From Tetracladium setigerum (taxonomy: Eukaryota > Ascomycota > Leotiomycetes > Helotiales), in assembly GCA_031472005.1 (NCBI GenBank), contig PZJY01000006.1, positions 868,001 through 932,000 of the forward strand: 64,000 nucleotides of DNA, read 5' to 3'. Every line of letters starts with the position of its first letter. Position 1 is the stretch's first letter. Positions 36,101 through 45,366 of the stretch are shown here, piece by piece. Made by a program: the position numbers and the translations under genes. The notes below the pieces were generated by a model, which worked only from the letters and a program-made list of their open reading frames with translations, did no database searches and was not told where the DNA came from.

Positions 36101-37577
36101 AGGCAGGGCGGTGGTCCTGTAGCCCTTGAAAAATGTAGACATGGGAATTTCGGTGTCCTTCTCTAATGACTTCGCAACCAAGATCGCATTTGCCGCTACA
36201 AACACTGGATTGAGATCCGAAATCGGAGAAGCAGTAGCCAAATTACCAGCTGGTGTTCCCACATTCCGAATTTGCCTTCCAGCAAAGTATTTCAACTGTT
36301 TATGCATAGCGGCAAAAACCTGTCCTTTTACAGGGCCATAATGCTTGATCGCCTGCAAAGCAATATTCTCCAAATCTGTTAAAACGACATTCCCACCGAT
36401 TTCCAGGTGATCGTCGTTAAACGAAAATTGCCGTAGCTCAGGAATATCTCCCACGAAAACAGAAGCGCTATATTGCATAGCCTTGAACTTGATCTCAATT
36501 TGGGTCTCGGTGCTTCCTCCAATCACCTTTGCACCTGGGTATACGCTTTTGATTTCCAATAGCTGCTCCATTGTGACTGGTCGATACCACCTCTTCTTCT
36601 TGTTTCCAAAAGTCAAAGGTTTGAATTCGTGTTTTCTTAGCGCAGATGGGAAAATGAGCTGGGTATCTGGGTTGTATTCGATAAAACCGGGGGGTGTAAA
36701 TCGCTTTATGGGCTGGCCGTCGTCAAAGTCCTTGTCTTTACAGCATCCGCCAGATGGAGAAGCGTTCCCATTGTCCATACAGCATCCTCCTCCGCCGTTT
36801 GACTTGGCTTTCCCGCAGAGCGTGTCTACGCTGAAGGTCTGGGCGGCATCGAGGATAGGTCGGTAACCGGTACATCTAAGTAAGATTAGTACATCTGTTC
36901 TCTTATATTACCCTGTACTCAGAAACCGCTCTCCAGTATTCAAAAGAATGTTTCAGTTCGCCGTTCCCAGGAAATGGCGGGGTAATAGATTCCCCCAGAT
37001 TCGAATAGAAACAATCCCAAATCGATATAGGAAATCCACCACAACACAATAGGGAAGGAACCCACCTGCACAAATTCCCATCGAACGCCTCCTCCACATC
37101 ATGTTCACTCGGCGCCTCATTATTCCTCAACAACGCATACAAACTCATTACAATCCCGGGCGTACAAAACCCACACTGACTCCCATTCCCCTTCGCAATC
37201 CTCTCCTGCGTCGGATGCGGTCTCTTGGTATTTCCAATTCCCTCAATCGTAATAACATGTTTACCATCCACACTCACCAGCGGTGCCAAACACGCGTTTA
37301 CACTCGCATGGTAGATTTTGTTGGTCGTAGGGTTTAATTGGGAAACGACGACGGTGCAGGCACCGCAACCGCCTTCAGCGCAGCCGAGTTTGGTGCCTGT
37401 GAGGCCGATTCCGCGTAGGTAGGAGAGGAGGGTGGTGGTGGGGTCGATTTCGGAGTCGGTGAGAGAGATGCGGGTACCGTTTAGGTAGAAGAGGAGGGTA
37501 CTGCTGTAGGAAGTTGTGAGTGTGGAGAGGGACAAGGAGGCGTCCTCTGGGGGAGGAGAGACGGCACTTGGTGCCAT
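33114..37577 (-). CDS. Xanthine dehydrogenase
   Basis: Four exons: 37577-37066, 36875-34893, 34788-34173 and 34121-33114. Phases close to 1372 residues, normal for the enzyme. It oxidises hypoxanthine to xanthine and uric acid with NAD+ in purine catabolism. Two 2Fe-2S centres: plant-type GCAEGGCGACTVVV, then QCGFCTPG with NLCR/CTGYRP split by intron 1. FAD domain: FAGRQIRNVGTPAGNLATAS. Molybdopterin domain: RLGGGFGGKET, AFRGFGGPQG, HGGTEMGQGLHTKM and the GVGEPPLF loop with the catalytic Glu. A Cys/Gly-rich stretch (GGGGCCMDNGNASPSGGCC) links the second Fe-S domain to the FAD domain. The frame is intact. Ortholog of Aspergillus hxA by domain order; a UaY-type site and GATA sites lie upstream. 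Confidence 0.95.
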
Positions 37578-37905
37578 ATTGTTAGAAGGTAGATTTATGG
37601 AATGTCGAGAGGAAGATTGGAGGAGGGAGGAGCTGTGGTATTGCCACTCGTTATTGTCAGCTAGCGAGAGCTATTCAAGTCACTCGACCAAGTCCAGCAA
37701 TCTCAATCAATCGATATGGTGGTATTGAACAGAAGAAAGAAACACAAAATTCAATCTCGTGGAAAAGTATGACGGAGAACGAGAGAGAGAGAAGAAAGAT
37801 GATGCAGACACAGAAGCAGACAACTAGTCTTTTCTTCTTCCCTTGATACCTACCCTAAGTACCTCAGACTAAAGATCTACCCCACCATCAACGGCCGGCT
37901 GCGTC

Positions 37906-37911
37906 TTATCT
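37906..37911 (-). promoter_or_regulatory. GATA site (AGATAAG) upstream of xanthine dehydrogenase
   Basis: AGATAA on the minus strand, followed by G, about 330 bases upstream of the xanthine dehydrogenase start. AreA/Nit2 GATA factors bind HGATAR sites to switch on nitrogen-scavenging genes. A single hexamer is weak on its own, but it is consistent with the pathway. Confidence 0.4.
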
Positions 37912-38277
37912 TCACTCGCCTTCCACCACTGGGAGAGTTCATATTTGCAGGAGCTGGCCGAGGCCCTTATGCGAGAGCTCAGCAAAGGGCAAAGCTCACA
38001 GCGGGGTGGAGAGAACGCTAGGACTAGATGGGGCAGGTACAGAACGAAGATCAAAAGGTCGTCAATAATGCCGTTAGTGGAATGGAATGGATGTAAGCTT
38101 ATATATACCTAGACGTCTTATCCTCGATTCCAGAGAGTGGTCTGATATTCTCGTAATTGGGGTGAGAATCATTTTTACATTTTGACTTGCGATTGCAGAT
38201 TTCGGGGAATTGGCAAACGGGTTGGTGATGGAAAACTGCGTCTCTGCCCCCTCTCTAACGAAGGGCAAATTGGGGAT

Positions 38278-38291
38278 TCGGGGAACTCCGA
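38278..38291. promoter_or_regulatory. UaY-type palindrome TCGG-N6-CCGA
   Basis: TCGGGGAACTCCGA is a perfect TCGG-N6-CCGA palindrome about 700 bases upstream of the xanthine dehydrogenase start. In Aspergillus nidulans the Zn2Cys6 activator UaY binds TCGG-6X-CCGA in promoters of purine-use genes and responds to uric acid. An E-box-like CACGTG lies at 38297-38302, and an AGATAA GATA site at 38362-38367. Finding the right spaced palindrome in front of the right gene is unlikely to be chance. The site is nearer the RRP12 3' end than I would expect, so its distance from the transcription start is uncertain. Confidence 0.65.
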
Positions 38292-38361
38292 TAGATCACG
38301 TGATACAATATATCACCGAATCACGAAAGAGGAATTGACAATAATTGAAAGTTGACTTTGA

Positions 38362-38367
38362 AGATAA
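38362..38367 (+). promoter_or_regulatory. GATA site (AGATAA) near the UaY palindrome
   Basis: A consensus HGATAR hexamer 71 bases from the UaY-type site. Purine-use promoters commonly combine UaY and AreA sites. Tentative. Confidence 0.35.
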
Positions 38368-38588
38368 ATGCTAGTTATGCTTTATCGAGATATCACCTGT
38401 GTCGTCTTTCCATAGGTCTTCGTTGTTATTCTCTAGTCGAAGGCCACTCGGCTATCTCCCATTCAGTGCGGGTGAGTGAGTAAGTGAGTTGTGAGGATAT
38501 CGAACAATATTGCACGCGAAACATGACAGTTGCAATTTTTGGTATCGATTCGCTCATACATATTTCCTTTTGTTATCCCTATCAAAAT

Positions 38589-41500
38589 TTACCCACGGCC
38601 GCGGCCGCGCCCACTACCACGTCCTCGGGGCGATTTCATCACTCTGCCATTCCCGCGATGCCCACTGGCACCATGCCTCTTCTCCTCACCCAAACCCCTC
38701 CTACCACTTGCAATTCCACCTCGGCCACTTCCTCTGTCACCACCCCGTCCTCTATCCCCGCCTCTTCCTCTGCTCCCAGGTCGTTCCGAGGCCCCACCAA
38801 TTTGCTTCTTTACAGCCTTGACATCCTCCTCATCAATATCCATTTCATCGTCCTCCTCCTTGTCTCGCTTATTTGAGAACTTGAGTCTTCCACCTCTACC
38901 TCTTTGCACCGCATCCCGTCCCTTCAAGGCTTTGACATATGCGCCCACGCCACCTTCTTCTCCATTTTCTGCATCTGCTGGGGTGTCGATGACCATTGCA
39001 TCGTCGCTATCATCCCCAAGAACCAATTTGCCATCCAGATCAACCTTTGCCTTTGTCCTTGCTGCCGGTAATCGTTGTTTGAGGGGCTTAGTGGTCGAAA
39101 TATTGGCCAGGGCTTTGCGATCCAGCAAATCCAATGGCTCATCCTCATCCTCCACGATATATGTCTTGCCGACTTTCTTTGCATGGCGAGCTTTCTTTCC
39201 AAGGACTTCATTGTCTGAGACATCAGAGGCGTTGGATTCATCATCACTGCCATGCAGGGCTTCATCGTACTCGGCCTCAAAGCGGCCCTTTCTCTTTCCA
39301 CCCTCCTCATCACTTCCTTCGGCTCCGGCCGCTTTGGCCGCATCTTTATTACGCTTTTGTCGCTCTTTGGTTTTGCGGATGTTTGTGATTAGTTTGCGAT
39401 CTTCTTCTGGACAGTGCTTGTTGATAATGTCGACTCCAAATCTTCGAATCATACGTTCGATGATGTGCTTGACCTTTGCCTTGAAGTGTGCGGTATGTTC
39501 GTGACTCCAGACCATAAGATTGGGAACTAGAGAAGGTAGTCGTGGCAGCATCAAGTTGATGGGTAGACTGATCACGCACACCTTGACGAAACCAAGTACG
39601 CTGCGGACAATTTCTCTGTTCTTGGAAGTGAGGAAGAGATCCATTGTTTCGACCAATTCGGATACAGTCTCAGGTTTAAGGGCTTCTCGGAAATTGTAGA
39701 GTATGCGAGTGAGGGCTGTGATACATGCGGATTGCATGTGCGGTGATGTGCTTGCCAAACCAGCACTGACCATGGTGAAATATTCCTCGAGATTCGCTAT
39801 CACAGGAGGAGCGTCGTCGGCCATGCTGGCAACTTTCTTGGGATCAATAATGGCATTGTTGGAATTTGCCATCTTCTCGCCCATCATAACAAGAAGATCG
39901 AATGCACTTGTTCGGGCACGTTCGTTGACTTCCTTACATGAAATGACGATTTCAGCCAGGATAGATGGGATAAAATCGAGAGAGGTATCTGGGAGAAAGG
40001 GAATGAGAGTTGAGATGGCGTGAAGGCGGTCTCGCTTTGCTGGTGGGGAAACCTTGTCGGAGCTTGCGAGGATGAGTTGTTGCAATTCCGAGCTTCGCTC
40101 TTTTAAGGCTTGCTTGCCAATATCAGAGGTGGCAAGACGAGGAATGAGCTTAAATGCCTTCTTTTGGAGTTGCGGGTCTTTATCCATAACAATGATGACT
40201 GATGCAAGAGTAAATAGTGCGCCGAAGCTCTCTCTTGGAAGATAGATGGAAATTGTGATGACCAGATCCATGAGAGTGTGGCTCATAGGTGGCATCTTGT
40301 TCAATGTGTTTTCTGCCTTTGCCTTTTGTCTTTCGGCTTCAGTTTGGATTTGGTTTTCGGCAATGGACTGTTCCAAGGTCTGTATGACTCGCTCGAAAGT
40401 TGCCATCAACTCCGCATCAGGTGTAATACTTAAATAAGCGTTGATACAGCTCAAGATATATCCACGGTATTGTGGTAAAGTTCCACTGTATACATTGAAC
40501 AAGACTGCGAGCAAATTGCTTGCAAAACCTGATAGATAGTCCAAATTCTTTTGTGCGGTCGCTTTTGACACTCGGCTCTGGAGAATGAGATCTTCCTCGC
40601 CTTCGATAGCCAGAATAGCTTTGTTTGACTCCACAAGGGTTTGAAGTGAGTTACACACATCAGCTCGTAGCTCTACTTGTTTATACAACAGATTGGAAAG
40701 CAACTCTGCAAAACTTTGGTCGAAAGATTCTGTCAAGTCAAGAGGTAAATCGGCGTATCCAGGCAGCAAGGCCCATATTTGTTGGACCACAGTTTCGAAC
40801 ACTTTGATCTCCATCGTCTTTTCAGCCTCGCCGTGATTCAAGACTCGTTGAAACATCATCTCGCTAAGAGGCACGAACTCAGATCTGAAATGGGCGAGGT
40901 TAGTGTTGCTGATATGGTCTCTGAGAATTGGAAGCATCCATGCACGACCAGGCTGGCCCGCCATTGGCTTTGCGATGTTGAGTGGTAGGATTTCGAGGAT
41001 GGCTTCAGGGCCCATCGCTCGAATGGCCTTTCCCAAGACGGCATCAGCCTCCTTCTTCCCCGCAAAAGAGTTGTTTCCTCGAAGTTCACCAATGGTCTTG
41101 ACAACATCTTTGAGAATGGGATTTGATTGCCATCTCAAGCCGTCGAACATAGCCCCCATAACATTGAAAGTCTCCATCCACGCTGCCTGGTATTTGACAC
41201 TTAAAAGATCCACGGCTGCGGCCGCTAGTTTTTCAAGTGTCTTCTCGTCATATACGGATGGTTCCAAGATAATCGAATCTGGGACACAATTTGCCATGAA
41301 TGAAATGAGACATTCCGAGGCGGATATGCGAATGTTGTGGGAAGGGGAAGCAAGGAACGCAGAAACCATGCCAAAAAGTTCCGGGAGCTTTTGGAAGGTC
41401 TCTTCTGGTTCAATTTGAGCTGATACATCGTATCCTCTTGAGATGACCGCAATCCACGGGGGTAGAAGTTGCGAGTCATTTTGCGACGGCCTCAATTCCG

Positions 41501-42481
41501 AGATGACTTCTAATAGGCGCGGGAGTTTCGACGACGAAGCTTCATCTGCTGCCATACCGGCGAAGACAATCTCAAACACCTCGAAAGCGGCCATTGACAT
41601 ATACTCGTTGCTAGATTTTGAAATATTGAGTAGCAGTTCGCACAACGACTCAATCTTCTTGCTGGGCCAACCACCCGAGCCAGAGGCCACAGTCCTCACT
41701 AAATGCAAAGCATGGATCAATGCTGGCTCGTTCTCCGATCCTCCGCTCTTCTTCTGTTTCTTATCTAAGATCGCCTGGCTAGAGAGATCCTTCAAGCTCT
41801 TCAAAGCGGTTTCTGCGCACATATCTGCTGCTGGGTGATCTAGAGACGGGCTTGGCGGTGGGTTTTGCAGCACCTTTTTGAGTGCATCCTGTGCTCGCTT
41901 TCTGATTTTTGGCCTGTGATCCACAGCTAAATTCAACAGACCAGCGATGGCTCTGCGTGGGCCAATTTGTGTTTGTGTAAGCTCCCATGCTGCCAAATCC
42001 TGGGCTAATAGAAGCGATTCGAGACATCCAATGGATGGTCGGAGGAGAGGAGCGTCGGCCTCTGGAAGGGTGAGTGCCGGAGCGAGGTTTATGAGGATGT
42101 CGGAGAATTTGGAGCGGAGTAGTGGCTGGGGAGCGTATGGAGTGATGACATCGAGGAGGTAGACGACCGAGGTAGAAAGCTCTTTGTTGACTGTAGCAGA
42201 GGAAGTGGCTTGTCGTAGAAGGGCCAGAAGGGCTGCGAAGTAGCCAGTGGGAGTAGGTTCAGTCTTTTGATCTTTTAGAGTCTCCTCGACGGCAGACAAG
42301 ACGATTTGTGTCTGTATATTCATGATTAGCTGCATACTTTCTTGTGAATATCTGGGTAAGAACGCCGAATTACCTGCTGCTGGCTTTGCAGCTTTGGCGA
42401 TCGAATTTTGTCCAACTTCTCCTCAAGCGACAGAGTGGGCTGCGCAGTCGTAGCCATGCTGGCACCAGTGTCTGTGGTCAT
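38589..42481 (-). CDS. RRP12: Ribosomal RNA processing protein Rrp12
   Basis: Two exons: 42481-42374 and 42311-38589. The intron is 62 nt, and the product is about 1276 residues. It is a HEAT-repeat export and assembly factor for pre-40S and pre-60S subunits. N-terminal HEAT repeats lead into the conserved NUC173/RRP12HEAT region (FDGLRWQSNPILKDVVKTIG, REIVRSVLGFVKVCVISLPI, FKAKVKHIIERMIRRFGVD, DRKLITNIRKTKERQKRNKD). The C-terminal 200 residues are charged and end in an RG-rich tail (GRGSGRGRGRG). Start alternatives in frame are 42535, 42481 and 42457; MTTDTGASMATTAQP at 42481 is favoured. The frame is intact over 3.7 kb. Confidence 0.93.
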
Positions 42482-43199
42482 AATTTGTTGTGATGTATTG
42501 GGCGGGATGAGGGTGCGACGTCCAACATCCAACATCCAATATATTCGACTTCAGATGTCGAAAACAATGAAAATTAAAAAAAGTTGCTGCAAACCTCGAT
42601 AAGGCGATAGGAACAGCCGCCATTTAGCCGAGTGGGGGGGGGACTGGGGATGGCAGTGATCTGATTGGACATTGCTCTGCGGGCCCAAGCTTCCGTCCCC
42701 AATAGTCGATTTGCTGACGTTCGCTGCACGGAAACAGCAGAGGAAGACGAGCGAGGACGAGCGAGGACGAGATTGGACAAGCGACTGCAAGTATCACTCA
42801 CACCCCCAGTCCCCACCCCCCGTCCTACTAATACTAATTGCCTGATTGCGAGATTGCTTCCTTGAGCTTCTTTTTCTCTCCTCCTGCTCTGTTACTCTCT
42901 CCTCTCTCTCCTATCACGTCAACATCTGGCCTCATTATTCACATATCTGTGCCATCACCCTCCCTTCTTCTCCATTCTCCATTCTCCCTTCTCCCTTCTC
43001 CCTCCCCCTTCTTGTTCTATACATCTATATTATTCCTCCCCAGCTCTATCTCAACTTCCACTATCGACCTATTCCACTCTTCGGATATCTTCTTTTCCCA
43101 TCCGATTAGTCCTTCTCGTCTCTCCTTGATAATAAGATACCACCAGTTCGACCAACCGTCCTCTTCACTTCAAGTTCATTCCCCTCACACAACAACAAC
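42482..43199. other. Divergent promoter region
   Basis: 720 bases shared by RRP12 and the thioredoxin-like ER gene. A long pyrimidine-rich tract (about 42850-43060) sits just upstream of the latter, as is common in fungal 5' leaders. No gene seen. Confidence 0.6.
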
Positions 43200-44094
43200 A
43201 TGCGTTTCGCTGCCACCACCTTCTTGGCCCTGCCGCTTCTCGCTGCTGCCGCCAACGAATCTCCTCTCGACCAGGCGAAAGCCCAGCTCAAATCATGGGG
43301 ATCCTTCCTCCAGACCTTCATCCCAAGCCCGGACACTCCACACACCCCAGAAGCTGTTGGCGCGAAGGCCGGCTCAAAACTGGTTCACGTTCTGACCTTG
43401 AACGACTGGGAGGAGACTGTCAGGTCCAAAGTCCCACTCGACGCTACCGTAGACTCAGCGCCCGAGCAGTGGTGGATTCTCCTGACCGGTGGTAACAAGA
43501 CCTGCTTTGGCCACTGCGGTAAGCCAGAGAAGGCTTTCAATAAGACTGCTGCGCTCTGGTCGGCCGACCCAACTGCTCCCCACCTCGGCTACATTGACTG
43601 CGACGCCCAGCCAGTTCTGTGCAACTCATGGGCTGCTGGCCCTCCTACTCTGTGGATCATGGACGTCAAGCCGAAGCCAGCTAAGAACGATCTCTGGATC
43701 ACGTCCCTCAGTGTCAACACCACCTCAGCTGATTTGATTGATATCAGAAACAACAAATTGCATTTGGAGGCCGAGAAATATGAGGGTTACTTCCACCCAT
43801 TGGACGGTCAAATTGCTCAACTCGGACTTGGAAAGGCTGTTGGATACTTCTTCTGGATCTTCACGGTTGTTCCCAGCTGGATCTTCATGATTGTCCTCTC
43901 CTTCGCAAGCAGATCTTTCATGTAGGTATCTCCTGAGTAAAAGTTGCACTATATATTCTAACGCGTAGATAGGGGTACCCGAATGAACCCAGGCGCAGGA
44001 CGACCACGAGCACCAGCTCCTGCTGCCCCAGCTGGCCGCCGCGTAAGTTTTCTACCTGCTCAATTGGTGGTGAAGTTGCTAATTCCGGCAGTAA
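43200..44094 (+). CDS. Thioredoxin-like ER membrane protein
   Basis: Exons 43200-43921 and 43973-44042, then apparently a stop-only exon at 44092-44094. The product is 264 residues. A signal peptide (MRFAATTFLALPLLAAAA) is followed by a lumenal thioredoxin-like region with a CFGHCG motif near residue 100 (CxxxC, not the classical CxxC), IDCDAQPVLCNSW, and sequons. One transmembrane helix (YFFWIFTVVPSWIFMIVLSF) leads to a short Pro/Ala/Arg-rich cytosolic tail (RPRAPAPAAPAGRR). I know such proteins only as conserved fungal proteins of unknown role; redox activity is inferred from the fold alone. Without the last intron the frame would run to a TAG at 44175-44177. Confidence 0.7.
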
Positions 44095-44299
44095 ATAACT
44101 CTGTACGCTTGTTGTATTTGGGGAGGCTATCTGTGCAAAGGGGGTTACGGAAAGGATATTTATGCAATGAAACGTAGGGTAATGGGATAAAAGGCCGTTT
44201 TTGGTCTGCAAAATACATAGTCTATCAATTTTAATGTCAAAGGGTATATAACTCCAATCCACCCAATCCAGTCGCAACCTGTCCAGTGCAGCACACTTC

Positions 44300-44925
44300 C
44301 TATACTTCATTCCCACACGAACCTTCCAGCCGCTGTAGACCATCAAGAATCTGATTTCGAAGATCTCCATTTGCCAATCGACCGTAGCGCAAATCACTCA
44401 AACCTCCCACAATCCCCTTCATCTCTTCCAGCAGTGCTTCTGTCTCCTCCTCATCCCTCCTAATCTCAACCTCCACATCCTCTATTGCCCTCTCCAACTC
44501 CGGTATGATGGACTTCAGCGAATGCGGATTCGAAACTGGTAAGTTTGAGGTTTGTCCATTACTCAACTATCCCCGCCATAATCAATCAGCACATGCATCA
44601 CTGCAAGATAGCCAAATCAATATACTCACAGCATTTTCAATATCCACCTCATCATCCAGCTCTTCCCTTTCCGCCGCCCTCCTTGCCCCCACCACCTCTT
44701 TCCTCTCCGCGCGACCTCGCTTCAGCTCCGTGCTGATATTGCGCGCAATGCTATCTGCCAGGCGCGCTCGCTGGTGCTGGAGATCTCGATAGAGCACTTT
44801 GATTTGTGGCGAGGATTGTTGTGCGCGCGGGAAGAGCGCGGTGAATGATTTGAGGGAGATGATGGTGGGGAGGAGGGCGGGGAGAGAAGGAAGTTGGTGA
44901 GGATTGTTGCTTCGGTTGCTGGCAT
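44300..44925 (-). CDS. Kinetochore protein Cnl2/Nkp2, one frameshift
   Basis: Two exons: 44925-44630 and 44566-44300, with a 63 nt intron. The N-terminus (MPATEATILTNFL) and the core (VLYRDLQHQRARLADSIARN, AERKEVVGARRAAEREELDD) match the Cnl2/NKP2 family, a subunit of the inner kinetochore COMA/CTF19 complex. The C-terminus is a coiled coil (ELERAIEDVEVEIRRDEEET). One base is missing near the short T runs (44887-44892 on the plus strand); restoring it gives NFLSLPALLPTIISLKSF, which fits the family. Exon 1 is 296 nt where a multiple of three is needed. Because the rest is well kept, I suspect a consensus error. Expected length is about 188 residues. Confidence 0.75.
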
Positions 44926-45366
44926 GTTGTTGGATTGTGGTTTGTTGTGGATATTGGATGGAGGGAGGATGGATGATGATCTTGGGATGATCTTCGGATG
45001 GGTTGAAGTGTAATCACGTCGGCTTCTGTAATTACCTTTACCAATGAAGTAGATGTAGTGTTGCAAGAACACAGAAATTGAAAACGCGGAATCTACAACT
45101 ATAGAATTGCAGCGCGGAGATTTCTACAAACCCAAAGATATCTATTCACGAGTAAGGCAAACCTTCTCCCCTTCTCGACGCGTTGCGCCAAAAAGGAACG
45201 CGCTTCGGCTCGGCTGTCAGCACTTCACCCCTTGACATTTCTTTCACGCCCAGACCGATCCTCGTACAAGTATCAACAACACTTCACAAACACTCACTCA
45301 GCCATCCAAAGTGCATCCATTCAACCATTTATATCACAATCACAACCCATCACACTCACATACATC
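44926..45366. other. Divergent promoter of CNL2/NKP2-like gene and EAF3
   Basis: 440 bases between divergent genes. It contains an ACGCGT (MCB-type) element at 45178-45183 and CACA/ATCAC-rich leader sequence before EAF3. No extra gene. Confidence 0.6.
45178..45183. promoter_or_regulatory. MCB-type element ACGCGT
   Basis: ACGCGT is the core bound by MBF, which drives G1/S genes in yeasts. It lies in the shared promoter of a kinetochore gene and EAF3. A single 6-mer, so tentative. Confidence 0.35.

Noticed and set aside
38530..39504. 324-codon plus-strand frame over the RRP12 3' end
   Set aside because: Antisense of the RG-rich and charged RRP12 tail; Pro/Ser-rich composition with no start context or domain.
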